A stretch of DNA of 64,000 nt from Perkinsela sp. pyNocScin1 (GCA_964019655.1 CAXHTR010000003.1:124001-188000); one strand, 5' to 3'; counted from the stretch's first letter, positions 45,823-56,037 are shown. Notes: generated by a model from the letters alone, not told the origin. Numbers and translations: made by a program.

Positions 45823-47484
45823 ATGACAAGTGTGCCATCACATCTGACTTATAGACATCTTTTACCAGGAAAATCACGATTTGAACATTGGCGTGGGGTT
45901 TATTACCAATGCCGTATGTCTCCACAGGCTTTGAAGAACTATCAGATGAAGAAAAAAGTGGATGTCAATACAAAAAAGAAAAAGTTTTACATGGAGCTTC
46001 GTAATCTGGAAAACTCGGAAGAAAACTCTCCAGAATATGAAGAGAGACAAAATTCTGATCTATATATCTGGAAACTTTTTGAAAGAGCATGTAGAAATGC
46101 TGACTATGCTTCTATATCGGCGGCAATGAAGAATTTTAATGCTATCAAAGAGTATGAGATCCTTCATGCTGCTCCATATTCAAAAGTTCATTCTGAATGC
46201 CTTCCAACGAATGTGTTTCCAACAATTGTACAGAGCTTTAAAGCGAGAAAGCTTGAACGACATATATATGAAACAGACTGCGAGTATGATGAAACCGAAA
46301 CAATAAAGAAAATGGGCGAATTGCAAGGATCAGTGAGAGTTGAATACGCATCTCAAGCGGCAGAATATAGCATGAGGAAACTTGAATGCTCAAATAATAA
46401 TCACAAATTTGAAAAAATGCAAACTTTGAACTCCCTCATGGAGGTCATGATCTCAGGTGGGTACCATGCATGCCGACAAGTACATGAACAAACGTATGAC
46501 TCCATCGGCAAAAATTCTCTCAACCCAACATTCGATACATACTTACGCACAATGCAAGCTCTTTGCTTGACGGGAAGTATAAGTGAGGCCGAGAGCATTT
46601 TCAACTGGCTTCGGAATGTGCAAGGTCCACAAGCTATTGGTGATGATATTCGCCCATGGAATATTTTACTTGCCGGCTATCGTGACAACAATAACTATGA
46701 AGCTTGCGATGCCCTAATGAAAGAGCTCTTTGACTCTCGCTTTCCAGTAATCATGCCCCACACGGCCGATTTATATCTTCGATCAATTATTGATCGCGCA
46801 TATACACCATTGGCTGGAGACATCTCATACTATAGTCAGCCATATCATGCAGAGCTCAAGAAAATTCCCCTTTTAGTTCAAAAGCTCACATCTCATGGAA
46901 TTCATGCAGGCCTCCTTACACCTCCCGTGCTATTCCATGTAAATGACGCTATGATCAGCTACAAATTATCAGATAGCGTTAAGTATTCGTGGAACAGATC
47001 TTCAGGTCAGTTTGACTTCCTGAATATGCGGCGGATGAATCAATATGTTGACGATGTGCAAGAGCTCACATCGAGCGGCGGTATGAAGGGAAATCCACAG
47101 GAAAAGGATCAAAAGGGTGGAACTGGGCAGATACCGTACTACGGAAGGCACGGGCAGAAGAAAACGTGGGAAATGCTGCCTGCAGATTCACTTTTCTACC
47201 AGTTCCACGTTGAAGAACAGATGCGGGACACAAAAATGGACACGAAAAACACACTTGTTGCAACAGACATGTACAAGCGATCAGAGCAGTGGCTGCACGA
47301 ATCGCCCCAGACTCGGTATGATCAGATGCAGTCTCTCAATACAATCGACTTTAAGAACGTTGGCATCCGGCGGCATCTAAGTTCCGCTGCACCGGAATAT
47401 GAAGATGTTATAGTGAAGGATAACAAAATCTGTAACTCAGCAGCGTCTCTTGGGCGTAGAGCAGCAACTACGAAGAAAAGGTAG
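45823..47484 (+). CDS. PPR protein, probably mitochondrial
   Basis: A 553-residue protein. It has PPR-like helical pairs at about 230-330: NPTFDTYLRTMQALCLTGSI, SEAESIFNWLRN and RPWNILLAGYRDNNNYEACDALMKELFDS. The N-terminus (MTSVPSHLTYRHLLPGKSRF) is basic, then a Lys-rich stretch, then a long helical region. Kinetoplastid mitoribosomes contain many PPR (KRIPP) proteins, a good but unproven guess for this one. The C-terminal 100 residues are charged and polar (HLSSAAPEYEDVI). It is more AT-rich than the plus cluster genes at 16-24 kb. Confidence 0.68.
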   Translation: MTSVPSHLTYRHLLPGKSRFEHWRGVYYQCRMSPQALKNYQMKKKVDVNTKKKKFYMELRNLENSEENSPEYEERQNSDLYIWKLFERACRNADYASISAAMKNFNAIKEYEILHAAPYSKVHSECLPTNVFPTIVQSFKARKLERHIYETDCEYDETETIKKMGELQGSVRVEYASQAAEYSMRKLECSNNNHKFEKMQTLNSLMEVMISGGYHACRQVHEQTYDSIGKNSLNPTFDTYLRTMQALCLTGSISEAESIFNWLRNVQGPQAIGDDIRPWNILLAGYRDNNNYEACDALMKELFDSRFPVIMPHTADLYLRSIIDRAYTPLAGDISYYSQPYHAELKKIPLLVQKLTSHGIHAGLLTPPVLFHVNDAMISYKLSDSVKYSWNRSSGQFDFLNMRRMNQYVDDVQELTSSGGMKGNPQEKDQKGGTGQIPYYGRHGQKKTWEMLPADSLFYQFHVEEQMRDTKMDTKNTLVATDMYKRSEQWLHESPQTRYDQMQSLNTIDFKNVGIRRHLSSAAPEYEDVIVKDNKICNSAASLGRRAATTKKR

Positions 47485-47560
47485 TTCGCCTAATATTTGG
47501 CTTGTAAGCGAAGAACTCAATGTATGAATTAGTCTTTTAACACTATCTGTACAGCGAAGA

Positions 47561-48976
47561 ATGGACGCAGAAACATCGTTATCGTTTTTAAGATTTTGCT
47601 GCGAAAAACAGCTCCACACTCTTCTCCTGGTTCCTGACGATCCGCTGGAGCCATCCCTGCAGCTTGAAGATCTTTTTAACAAGCTTCTTGGAGAGAAGTT
47701 TTCTGTTCACTGCATTCGCTTGAATCGCAAAACAACACAGAAGGAGTTTTGCAGGCACCTCATGGCATCTGACGCATCTAAATTAAAATCAGCAAGCGCC
47801 AAAATTGAAAATGATTATCAAAAAGGCTCATCGAATCTTATCGAGAACATATACGGGGAAAGTTGTGATAGTTCGGGTAATGTTGCAAAGCACACCGCTG
47901 AGATACATTCACACGACATCGCACCAGCATCGAAGTACCAGCAACACCCTTCCGACCTTATCAAAGTTTTTTTGATCCATGGCATCGAGAATGCTCTGGT
48001 CGAAGTACAAAGCTCACTGCTCGATCTGCTCCAGAGCCATGCCATTGACATGTCTACAAAGCTCAATGATAGCAGTTCATATGTTGCTTCGTTTCCATTC
48101 GCGGTCTGCTGCACCATTCCATCTGACACAAGGGCGAACGAGGCAAGCATGAGTGAGAGCGAAGCAAAACGCAAGAGCTCTTATTCAAACTTTTCTTTTG
48201 GGAGACTGGCACTGTCGCTGCGCAAGAGTATCTTTATCAGCTTGTTTATCTCAAACGAATGGGCAACTTTAGTGCAAGTTACTTCAGGGAGCCGAGACCC
48301 TTCCGACGAACAGATGTCTAAGATTGGGAGACCAAATTTACTTGACACATTGCCAAGCTTTTCTGATGTGTATATTTCGACAAATATTGATCGATACATA
48401 GCAAAGATAATGAGCTGTATTCGGATGAAGGTATCCCCTCACGGTTCTGCATCACCGTTCTTTGCGAGTATGTGTGGTGCTAATGTGACTTTACCGAAAA
48501 GTAATGAGCATGGTAAGCCTTTTCAAAAGAAAATCTTTTCGGAGGAAGAATGGGTCACATTTGGTTCGAAAATCCTCGCTACCATGAGAGACCGGCAATT
48601 TGTCACGACCAGTGACGTCCAGACGATGCTTTATCACTGCTTAGTACACAAACTTTCGCACATATTTATGTTTAAGGGCAGTGTACCCTACCGCACAGTG
48701 ATCATGTATGGCGAAGAAGCAGAGAGAGCCATCGCACCTGAAGGTGAGGAATCGCATTTTTACGCGCTTCAAAAAGATGTGAGCTTGAGCAATGCTGGGA
48801 ATCTTGATGCGCTATATGCCGCTGAGGCTTCTTGCGCAGCGTCGACGTCGCACGTGTCCCCGTTCCTGTGCGCGAAAGGTAACGTACCATTCATGTATGC
48901 AGACCAACGAATTGATATGCTGCACCAGGGCAAGCTTATCATCGACTCACTGGAAAAGATTAAACCCCCGGCTTGA
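47561..48976 (+). CDS. AAA+/Mg-chelatase-like protein without a P-loop
   Basis: A 471-residue protein. The segment KVFLIHGIENALVEVQSSLLDLLQSH followed by FPFAVCCTIPSDT matches the Walker B/sensor region of the Mg-chelatase/MCM branch of AAA+ ATPases. The later DVYISTNIDRYIAKIMSCIRMK resembles the lid helices of a eukaryotic family of chelatase-like proteins. No Walker A (GxxxxGK) is visible, and the Walker B acids are replaced (HGIEN). It is therefore probably an inactive AAA+ relative. A second half of unknown fold follows. No targeting signal is obvious. The assignment is tentative. Confidence 0.45.
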   Translation: MDAETSLSFLRFCCEKQLHTLLLVPDDPLEPSLQLEDLFNKLLGEKFSVHCIRLNRKTTQKEFCRHLMASDASKLKSASAKIENDYQKGSSNLIENIYGESCDSSGNVAKHTAEIHSHDIAPASKYQQHPSDLIKVFLIHGIENALVEVQSSLLDLLQSHAIDMSTKLNDSSSYVASFPFAVCCTIPSDTRANEASMSESEAKRKSSYSNFSFGRLALSLRKSIFISLFISNEWATLVQVTSGSRDPSDEQMSKIGRPNLLDTLPSFSDVYISTNIDRYIAKIMSCIRMKVSPHGSASPFFASMCGANVTLPKSNEHGKPFQKKIFSEEEWVTFGSKILATMRDRQFVTTSDVQTMLYHCLVHKLSHIFMFKGSVPYRTVIMYGEEAERAIAPEGEESHFYALQKDVSLSNAGNLDALYAAEASCAASTSHVSPFLCAKGNVPFMYADQRIDMLHQGKLIIDSLEKIKPPA

Positions 48977-49137
48977 AATACTTGGAGGCGCATCTTTGAG
49001 CTGATAGTAAAGCGTTTTCATGCCCATGTAAACTAGAGAGAGGGCCCCTTTGTGATTTCAATCACTTTTAGTTTTGCTTGGAGTATTTCAGTTGCATATC
49101 TGCATTTGATCGCGAACATTTCAAGTATGTTATTCTC

Positions 49138-50958
49138 ATGGCTTTTTCTGACATTCAAAGGCACCTTGACGATGATATTGCCCGCTTTCTACGCGCAGTT
49201 GATCCCATGATGAAGAAGGTCCTTTTTTTAGAACCTTGCCTTGAGCGCTTGCTTTTTCTGTCTGGCACACTCAATGCTACCATTCTCTCACAAGCTAAAA
49301 TACAAGCTCTCATTTCGCTCAAAAAGGGGTGTGATATCTCGCCGCACCTCAAAAATGCGTCAGTAGTTCTTTTTCTCGTTCGGCCATCACTTAGCGCTTG
49401 CCAGCAAGTTGGCCACGTTCTCTGCAAGATTCAAAAAAATTGCGAAACCCCACAAGATATCAAAATTCATTTGTGCTTTTCACGACAGCCCCCCCTCGGA
49501 TGCGTCGAGGCCATTTCGCATGATAACCCGGGAATTTTGCTGCCTGGTGCCTTTCTACTTCCGCCTTTAGACATAGGCCTTATACCTGTCGATGGCGACG
49601 TGCTCACTATGGAAGAGAGCCACGCTTTCCACGAACTCTTCGTCACGAAAAATATCTCTATCATTCGTCCCATTGCCCACGCTTTACTCAAGCTCCAGGC
49701 AGTCTTTTTCGGGCGATGCAACAACGTAACTGCGCATGGACAGCAGTCCTGTGCAATTTTACGCCTCATGAAAATATTAGAGCACTCTTACCTTCACGAT
49801 GCAGCTGATGAACATATATTCTTTCCAGAATCCGATGCGTTTTTTGATTCTATGATTATCGTGGATAGAACGCTCGACCCAGTCAGTCCACTACTATCAG
49901 AGAACACATACGAAGGGATCCTGGATACCATCCTTGGCATCGAACTCGGCAACGTCGATGTCCCCGAGCACATCGCCAATGGCAAAGGGGATACTTATGG
50001 TACTGTGCAGCTTTGGAATACTGAAGATGCTATCTTCGCACGATTGCGCTACTTAACACTGACCGATGCGGGAAAGCTACTCAATGAAATCGCTTGCGAA
50101 ATTCAGAATGACTATAATGATCGGCACGAAATACAGAAGGCTGCGGACATCTACCAATTCGTGCGCGCCCTTCCTGTAGTGCAGAAGAAACACTTTTTGT
50201 CGATTTTCCACAGTAAAATCACCGATTTTCTTGTCAAAGAAGCGCGTCACAGGGGGGTCGACCGGCACTTCGCGATGGAAGCGATGATCGCATGTGATGA
50301 GGTCGACTTCGATGACGCCAAGCAATACGTTGAAGAGTGCGTCCTTCGCAAAATGCCGCTGGAGCATATTCTTCGAATAATATTTCTGCTGCTGCTTTGT
50401 TCTTCGTCCTGGAACGCACAGCTTTGGGGAGCATTCAAAGAGTTGCTCGTTGATGGATTCGGGGTGTATGACATAGCCTCCTGCATCGCGACGATCAATG
50501 CGTGCGAATTTTTCCATGAGCGTCAAACGAAAAATCTGCGGGCTGAGCGTTTTGCGAAGGTCCCATCTTCTGATGGATGGCCGGCCATGTCACACCAGAA
50601 GAGTGCTATGGTTTACTCTTCATCCTTGCTCACGGAAGCATTCGCAGAAGTTCTTGAACCTTCGGCAGATTTCGAACAAAAAACTGGCAAATGTAGGATA
50701 TTCAACCGTCTGACTAATCAACACGCACAGATTACGACGAATAGAGTCTTTGATAGCGGCATTCACCGAGAGAAAGTGCACATGCTATTTATCGTCGGCG
50801 GCATTTCACTCGCTGAAATTCGAGCAGTTCGAAGCCTTGAGCAGGCTCTGAAGGTAAAGAGTGGAGAGAATGTTCGAATTATCATGGCGTCGACGAATGT
50901 CATCAATGGGGCAAAGTTTGTACAATCTGTCTTCGATGAGCAACAATTTCGTGCATGA
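49138..50958 (+). CDS. VPS33: VPS33-like Sec1/Munc18 protein
   Basis: A 606-residue SM protein. The conserved MIIVDRTLDPVSPLLSENTYEGILDTILGIE block near residue 240 is diagnostic of VPS33, the SNARE-binding subunit of HOPS/CORVET. It partners VPS16, also in this window. The C-terminal block KVHMLFIVGGISLAEIRAVRSLEQ is typical of the SM family. The frame is open upstream to 49078 without an ATG; 49138 (MAFSDIQRHLDDD) is the first Met. It ends the short plus cluster before a convergent region. Confidence 0.9.
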   Translation: MAFSDIQRHLDDDIARFLRAVDPMMKKVLFLEPCLERLLFLSGTLNATILSQAKIQALISLKKGCDISPHLKNASVVLFLVRPSLSACQQVGHVLCKIQKNCETPQDIKIHLCFSRQPPLGCVEAISHDNPGILLPGAFLLPPLDIGLIPVDGDVLTMEESHAFHELFVTKNISIIRPIAHALLKLQAVFFGRCNNVTAHGQQSCAILRLMKILEHSYLHDAADEHIFFPESDAFFDSMIIVDRTLDPVSPLLSENTYEGILDTILGIELGNVDVPEHIANGKGDTYGTVQLWNTEDAIFARLRYLTLTDAGKLLNEIACEIQNDYNDRHEIQKAADIYQFVRALPVVQKKHFLSIFHSKITDFLVKEARHRGVDRHFAMEAMIACDEVDFDDAKQYVEECVLRKMPLEHILRIIFLLLLCSSSWNAQLWGAFKELLVDGFGVYDIASCIATINACEFFHERQTKNLRAERFAKVPSSDGWPAMSHQKSAMVYSSSLLTEAFAEVLEPSADFEQKTGKCRIFNRLTNQHAQITTNRVFDSGIHREKVHMLFIVGGISLAEIRAVRSLEQALKVKSGENVRIIMASTNVINGAKFVQSVFDEQQFRA

Positions 50959-51834
50959 ATAATCGATGAGATATGCTGATGAGATAAATTGATTCTAAAG
51001 TCTGTTCGTTTTTTTTGCGCAAGCCACCAAATTTCACTCAGGGAAGATATGAAGGTGATTTCTAGAAATACACAGTGAATAGTTTTCAGCGCCTCTTTCT
51101 GTGTGGCTCCTATGTATGTGTCGTTTTTTATATTTTGTTAATAGGCATGTCCGTGCGCGCTACACAAACATAGCCAGTGAGCGTAGGCAGAGTGAATCAT
51201 GTGGAAGATGAGTGAGATCAAAAGCGCACTAGCGATGGGCTACCACTTGTATCCCGCGACCATATATATGACCATATGAAATATTTCATTTCCGCTGCAT
51301 ACAGCTACCAGATCGGGACAGGGAGCGATGAGTGTCGGATTTGCCGATCACGTGAGATTTGCTTGAGGGAAACAGCTTGAAGCACGTGACGCCGATGCTA
51401 GTCAAAGAATTTACCGAGGGCATCAACAAGCAGCCGTTCAAACGAACCCTGCATTGGACGATACCATGGGAAGATTGCATCAAAGAGCGCCAGCCTTCAC
51501 CGATCTTCGACAAGCTATGCGAAAGGGCTGCAAGCATGCGTAGGACGTAAATTTCAGCATAGGGATAGAACAAAATAGAATTAAAGCTGAGCGAATTTTC
51601 TTCGAAAAATTTTGATCTTTCATGCCTTCGGAACTGTTGCACTTTTCATATGTGTTTAGTCTGGCGGATTAGGAAGGTGTCACCTTGAGCATCTGTAGCA
51701 CATAAACAAAGGTGACCTGCAGAGGCATAGAGATTCGAAAATCAGTCCAAAAGCTCCCAATCCTGTTCCCTTGGAACGGGCCTCGCTGCAGTATTAACAG
51801 ACCAAGTTGCTACTGTGAAATTAAAGTTCTTTAT
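50959..51834. other. Convergent strand-switch region
   Basis: An 876-bp gap between VPS33 (plus) and the CCA enzyme (minus). It contains a small possible ORF at 51395-51550 and a minus-strand open frame (51286-51642) that starts with GTG, neither convincing. The first 100 bases carry T-rich runs. No RNA gene or repeat was recognised. It is a probable transcription end zone by analogy with kinetoplastids. Confidence 0.5.
51395..51550 (+). CDS. Possible small ORF, 51 aa
   Basis: An ATG ORF (MLVKEFTEGINKQPFKRTLH) ending at 51550 with a balanced, protein-like composition. It would extend the VPS33 plus cluster. The frame is open a further 13 codons upstream without an ATG. No family is recognised and it may be chance or a degraded gene. 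Confidence 0.22.
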   Translation: MLVKEFTEGINKQPFKRTLHWTIPWEDCIKERQPSPIFDKLCERAASMRRT

Positions 51835-53412
51835 CTAATCTTCGCTAAATATTTTTTTGTTGTCTTTCAACAGACGCTCAGCCTCGCTTGTGCGAATCGA
51901 TGGGCATTCAGCCTGCAAGAGCAAGACCTTATCCAAAGCTACCTTTATCATTTGCTTCTTGAAGCCGAGGTGGCTAATTATGCCATCGCCACGAAGTAGT
52001 GGTTTCCATGTACTGCAGCTTACAAGGTTGGACGGATCTTCTCGCAGTACATCATGAAAGATATGAATTACAGCTTCGGGTGTTACGTTTCCGAGGTTTA
52101 TAGCCTTGGTGATCGATGCGTGCACCACAGCGATGCAAAGAGGTGGTAGATAATCGACGCCGCCTAATCGCCTGAATATTCTGAATAATCGAATACGCAC
52201 AGATGGTGATGCACTATCAAAGCACGCAGCAAAGTTTGGTGCTGTCGAGGGGTGGAAGAGATCGGTGCATTTTTGGTTTATCATATGTGGGAGCGGTAAC
52301 GAACACCCTTCCATAACGATCGCAATGATCTGAGCAAAGCCCAGTGATGCATCCAGAATTCGCATCGCACTCGTCGCTATGCTTTTGGAAAGTTTCAAGC
52401 CGTCGCATAAGCACGCATGAATTCTATCATTGCATTCGCCATGAAGTTTCTTGAATGCGAAGACGGCGGCGTAAAAGCATGCGATTCGGTGTGAGTTCGC
52501 ATCGGTCACTCCGTTCAAGCCCACCATGTCCAAGCAGCTCATGATATTATTCATAGAGCTAATTTCGTCTGTACTCCAAGAAAAAGCCTTGAGGACACTC
52601 GCTTTGCCCTCCGGGTACTGAAAAATACTCTCGATGCATCGCAAGTCATTCAAAGCCGCTAATGTTTTGCTGAGTGTACTGCGCTCGATGGAAAGCCCGA
52701 CCTCCTTACTGATGCGCTCCCGGCTAACCTTAGAGCAAAGCGCAGCCTGAATATCCACTCTTCGGGATGCAGCGAGGATTTCTTTATCCAGCGTGAAATC
52801 GAAGGCCGCGGCGAAGCGTGCCGCGCGAAGTACTCGAAGTGGGTCATCAAGAAAAGTTATGTGCGGATCAAGCGGGCAGCGCAGAAGCTTCATGCGAAGA
52901 TCTTCGAGCCCATTGACGTAGTCCTCAATCAGCTGCGTATGTAAATTGTAGTATAGTGCATTGACAGTGAAGTCTCGCCTGAGAGCGTCTTCTTCGACTG
53001 TTCCTCGCTTGACTTCAGGTATGCGGCTGTCACCATACGACTCGCTACGAAGGTGCAGGAAGTCGATCGCGATGCCGTTAATGTGCGTGCATGCCGCCGC
53101 TATGTGCTTAGACTGCTTCGGGTTGCACTGAATGACCCCGATGGAGCGCGCCTCGGCACCGATGGACTTTTGATGGGCAGCAAGGGCTCGAGCAAAGGTT
53201 TCACCAGTTACGACAGTACTAGCATCGCTCGTTTGCGTCTGAATGGCGACGTCAAAGTCATTCGAGGGGATTTGTAGAAGGCTGTTACGTACCCAGCCGC
53301 CTGCAATACGGAGAGTGATCGGCGGGTCGAACTTGCTGGCAACGAACAAAAGGAGATCAAAGACGGTTTGATGATCAGCTTTGACGGAAAATGGAAGGCG
53401 ATGTGCGTACAT
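51835..53412 (-). CDS. TRNT1: CCA tRNA nucleotidyltransferase
   Basis: A 525-residue class II nucleotidyltransferase that adds CCA to tRNA 3' ends. The head contains GGWVRNSLL and NDFDVAI (metal Asp pair DxD), then TVEEDALRRDFTVNALYYN, LDDPLRVLRAARFAA and the neck ERISKEV. The usual GGxVRD has Asn instead of Asp after Arg; all other motifs look active. The C-terminal half (after about 290) is divergent, as is common. ATG at 53410-53412. One enzyme may serve cytosol and mitochondrion; the N-terminus (MYAHRLPFSVKADHQTVF) is not a clear presequence. Confidence 0.93.
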   Translation of the reverse strand: MYAHRLPFSVKADHQTVFDLLLFVASKFDPPITLRIAGGWVRNSLLQIPSNDFDVAIQTQTSDASTVVTGETFARALAAHQKSIGAEARSIGVIQCNPKQSKHIAAACTHINGIAIDFLHLRSESYGDSRIPEVKRGTVEEDALRRDFTVNALYYNLHTQLIEDYVNGLEDLRMKLLRCPLDPHITFLDDPLRVLRAARFAAAFDFTLDKEILAASRRVDIQAALCSKVSRERISKEVGLSIERSTLSKTLAALNDLRCIESIFQYPEGKASVLKAFSWSTDEISSMNNIMSCLDMVGLNGVTDANSHRIACFYAAVFAFKKLHGECNDRIHACLCDGLKLSKSIATSAMRILDASLGFAQIIAIVMEGCSLPLPHMINQKCTDLFHPSTAPNFAACFDSASPSVRIRLFRIFRRLGGVDYLPPLCIAVVHASITKAINLGNVTPEAVIHIFHDVLREDPSNLVSCSTWKPLLRGDGIISHLGFKKQMIKVALDKVLLLQAECPSIRTSEAERLLKDNKKIFSED

Positions 53413-53714
53413 GAATGATAATGAAGCACAAAACGCGGCTTATAATGACAACGTTAGAGAAAAAAGCGATGTCTTCCCCTTCATCAAGGCGCTACAGAGA
53501 AGGCTTGCGCAGAGATACACATACTCTTTTCTGATCTCATGCTGCTTTGAAGAGCTATACTAGTCTAGTCTAGTCTACTAGCAATGGAAAGCATGAGTGT
53601 CATCTTGATTATCTATAGCCAACATATTCAGGAAACTTTCGTGCCAACGTGCATCTCTGTCAACGTACTAAGAATTTTTCGCGTTTAAAGATAAGCGCAT
53701 TCCCACGTATGTGC
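53413..53714. other. 302-bp intergenic stretch with a short TAGTC repeat
   Basis: Between the CCA enzyme and an unassigned minus-strand gene. A TAGTC-type short tandem (about 53560-53578) is visible. No ATG gene or RNA gene was recognised, and the few short frames look random. Confidence 0.5.
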
Positions 53715-54332
53715 TTAAATGCCGTATATGGGTGTCTTTATGACGCCGTGCCTTGTGTTCATACTCCCAGTAAGCACGCCGTTTTCATCGAATACATCAC
53801 CTTGAGCATTTTGCTTGAGCGGCAAGCCATAGTAGTTGATTTGCGTGCACATGCTGACCTTACGGCTGCTCCCCTCTGAAGTAGCTCGACTTGTCTCGAG
53901 ATTTTGCATGTTTCTCTTTTTAGAGGATCTTAGTGGCATTTCACATGTATATAACGTCGCATAACCAATGACCTCGCAAGAGATGGCCCTGATGTCGTGT
54001 GTATTGCTCGAGTCACACACGATCCGCAGTGTAAAATCTTGCGTCTCCTCTCGCTTCATAGGAATGCTGAAGCAAAGACCCAGGTTGTCACTGTGCAAGT
54101 TTCCTATTACGAACCCTTTATAGCTTATCGTCACTCGAGGATGTGACCCATGCCTAAGACTCTCTCTGTCAACTATTTTTGCAAAGAATGCATAGTCTAT
54201 GACAAACTGTATGCGATAGACCGTCGATCCTTCTTTTAAGAGTTTTGCCGGAGAAAAGATTTCTTTGGCAATTTTTATCGTACACGTTGTGCGATCTACT
54301 TGTAGCGCCAGTCGCTCAAGTTGATGTTTCAT
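53715..54332 (-). CDS. Hypothetical protein, 205 aa
   Basis: Not recognised. The start is the ATG at 54330-54332 (MKHQLERLALQVDRTT). The first 130 residues are strand-rich (STVYRIQFVIDYAFF, RVTISYKGFVIGNL, FTLRIVCDSSN) and could form a beta-sandwich, possibly a divergent C2-like domain. The last 70 are polar and Gly/Asn-rich. No membrane helix or signal is visible. It lies 82 bp after eIF3e in the same direction. Confidence 0.55.
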   Translation of the reverse strand: MKHQLERLALQVDRTTCTIKIAKEIFSPAKLLKEGSTVYRIQFVIDYAFFAKIVDRESLRHGSHPRVTISYKGFVIGNLHSDNLGLCFSIPMKREETQDFTLRIVCDSSNTHDIRAISCEVIGYATLYTCEMPLRSSKKRNMQNLETSRATSEGSSRKVSMCTQINYYGLPLKQNAQGDVFDENGVLTGSMNTRHGVIKTPIYGI

Positions 54333-54414
54333 CAAAATGTAGAATAAAGTGAATTTGACTCACAATCCATATCTGCACTTTCAAAAATAATTCTAATACC
54401 TTATATCTATTCAT

Positions 54415-55737
54415 CTAGCTAGACATCATCAGGGCCTCAAGCCGTGTGCTGATTGAACGCATTTTTTCCCCAATCATACCGAGCACTGAGTTCGTGCCAC
54501 TCATGCAGTGTACAGCAACACTATCTTCGTCCTCTCGAACTTTCTCGTTAAGCTTGGAGTTCCGTATGAAGTCTACTGTCCATTTTTCAGACTCGGCCAT
54601 CGGCACGCCAAGGAGATATGCTGCATCCTGCATGTTGATATTCGCATGGCCTTTGCAGTGATCCTCGAAAAGCCGCTGCCGAATAGCGTGCGTAAAATCA
54701 TCAATGTATGCATTGAGGAAAATATCCTTTTCGACGGTCTCACACGCTGTGGGAAGCAGTGTAAGAGCCGAATTCGTGTCGAATGTGACAAACATTGCAC
54801 TGAATACATCGATGATGGCATCCCTGTACACAAAACTGATTTCTTTTATGGCTTTAGCGAGGTCACGTATCGCGGGATGCTGGTGAGGACATCCACGGAG
54901 GTGAATTCCTGGCGTTATCAGAACACAAACTATAAGATACCGCATCAGGTGCTGTGCGTGGGAAATAAGCACTGGGAAGCACATATCGGACGAGAAGCGC
55001 TCGACCAGCTCGTTGCGCCCATCAGGAACCTGAGATAGCATGTGGGTAAAGAGTTGCCAGTGCATGCAGGCTTCTATTGTCACACGCGGATGGGCGGTGG
55101 ATTCGGCAATATCAAATAAAGAATTCAGCGTGCGAATGGCGTCCTGCCATAAAACACCACTGATACCATTTTTCGCACAGAGTATCTCACAAGCGAGCTG
55201 TCCCCATAGTCTTTGCTCATCACTGCGATACTGCTCAGGCTTGACCTGTCCGAGAAAATAGAGAATCTCTCGGCATTCGTGATACTGACCGTATTGATAT
55301 GAGGCACGGGCAAATACAAAGAGATCATTCAGGTGCTCCTCCGTAAGTCCGAAGGTATCGAGGCCACGCGTGACGATCGTATGATCGTCGCACATTTTTG
55401 CATAGCGCTGTTTGTTCTCTTCTGTCGAAAGGAAGCTCTTAAAGCGGGCTACCCCATCACCTGCGAGAAGCCTTTCACGCTCTGTACTGAGGAGCTCTTG
55501 CTTGTCCCGCAGCGCTGCTTGGATGGCCTCTACGTCACCCTCAGGTACAGCCTCCTCAGCGAGGTCAATAAGGTCACTGTATAGCTGTGTACCTCTACAC
55601 AGAGTGTATTGTTGCACGGCAATGTTCCTGTCTGAGTAACCAATATTTTGTGTCTGGATTGTATCGAGAAGTGCGATGGCGAGGTGGTTATCCACATAAG
55701 AGAGAGTGGTCTTGATTATATCGTTGGATGCGGCCAT
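54415..55737 (-). CDS. EIF3E: Translation initiation factor eIF3 subunit E (INT6)
   Basis: A 440-residue PCI-domain protein of the eIF3 core. The N-terminus MAASNDIIKTTLSYVDNHLAIALLDTIQ and the RNIAVQQYTLCRGT stretch fit the INT6 N-terminal region. The C-terminal PCI block matches eIF3e in several places: HAQHLMRYLIVCVL, IRDLAKAIKEISFVYRD, FVTFDTNSAL, and the winged-helix part AYLLGVPMAESEKWTVDFIRN. The frame is open upstream with an ATG at 55773, but 55737 matches the family start. eIF3i is also in the window. Confidence 0.92.
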   Translation of the reverse strand: MAASNDIIKTTLSYVDNHLAIALLDTIQTQNIGYSDRNIAVQQYTLCRGTQLYSDLIDLAEEAVPEGDVEAIQAALRDKQELLSTERERLLAGDGVARFKSFLSTEENKQRYAKMCDDHTIVTRGLDTFGLTEEHLNDLFVFARASYQYGQYHECREILYFLGQVKPEQYRSDEQRLWGQLACEILCAKNGISGVLWQDAIRTLNSLFDIAESTAHPRVTIEACMHWQLFTHMLSQVPDGRNELVERFSSDMCFPVLISHAQHLMRYLIVCVLITPGIHLRGCPHQHPAIRDLAKAIKEISFVYRDAIIDVFSAMFVTFDTNSALTLLPTACETVEKDIFLNAYIDDFTHAIRQRLFEDHCKGHANINMQDAAYLLGVPMAESEKWTVDFIRNSKLNEKVREDEDSVAVHCMSGTNSVLGMIGEKMRSISTRLEALMMSS

Positions 55738-55839
55738 CGTGTTAGTGATGAAAAAATTATTGTTAAAACACATACAAACCGATTTTTTGCACAATTTTAT
55801 CTACATTGATACTATTTGACACTGCTGAAACGCTCAACT

Positions 55840-56037
55840 TTAGTTGTAACGAACTGTACCCTTTGATGACTTTCTGAGTACCTTGAATCGGCGCTTGATA
55901 GCAATTCTATACTCACTAAACGCATCGTGTGGTGAAAATTTTGCAGGATGTGCGCTGAATGTTGCCCCATCGTTCGATTGTTTTTTCATTGTGTATACAC
56001 GTCTGCCTGCTTTGTCGTAGGTGCACCGCAGATACAT
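55840..56037 (-). CDS. NOP10: H/ACA snoRNP protein NOP10
   Basis: A 65-residue NOP10, a small core protein of H/ACA snoRNPs that guide rRNA pseudouridylation (and telomerase in some lineages). MYLRCTYDKAGRRVYTMKK, then SAHPAKFSPHDAFSEYR and IKRRFKVL are all diagnostic. The family start is the ATG at 56035-56037; an upstream ATG at 56071-56073 would add 12 residues. It has no Zn-binding cysteines (archaeal Nop10 has four), as in other eukaryotes. Confidence 0.92.
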   Translation of the reverse strand: MYLRCTYDKAGRRVYTMKKQSNDGATFSAHPAKFSPHDAFSEYRIAIKRRFKVLRKSSKGTVRYN

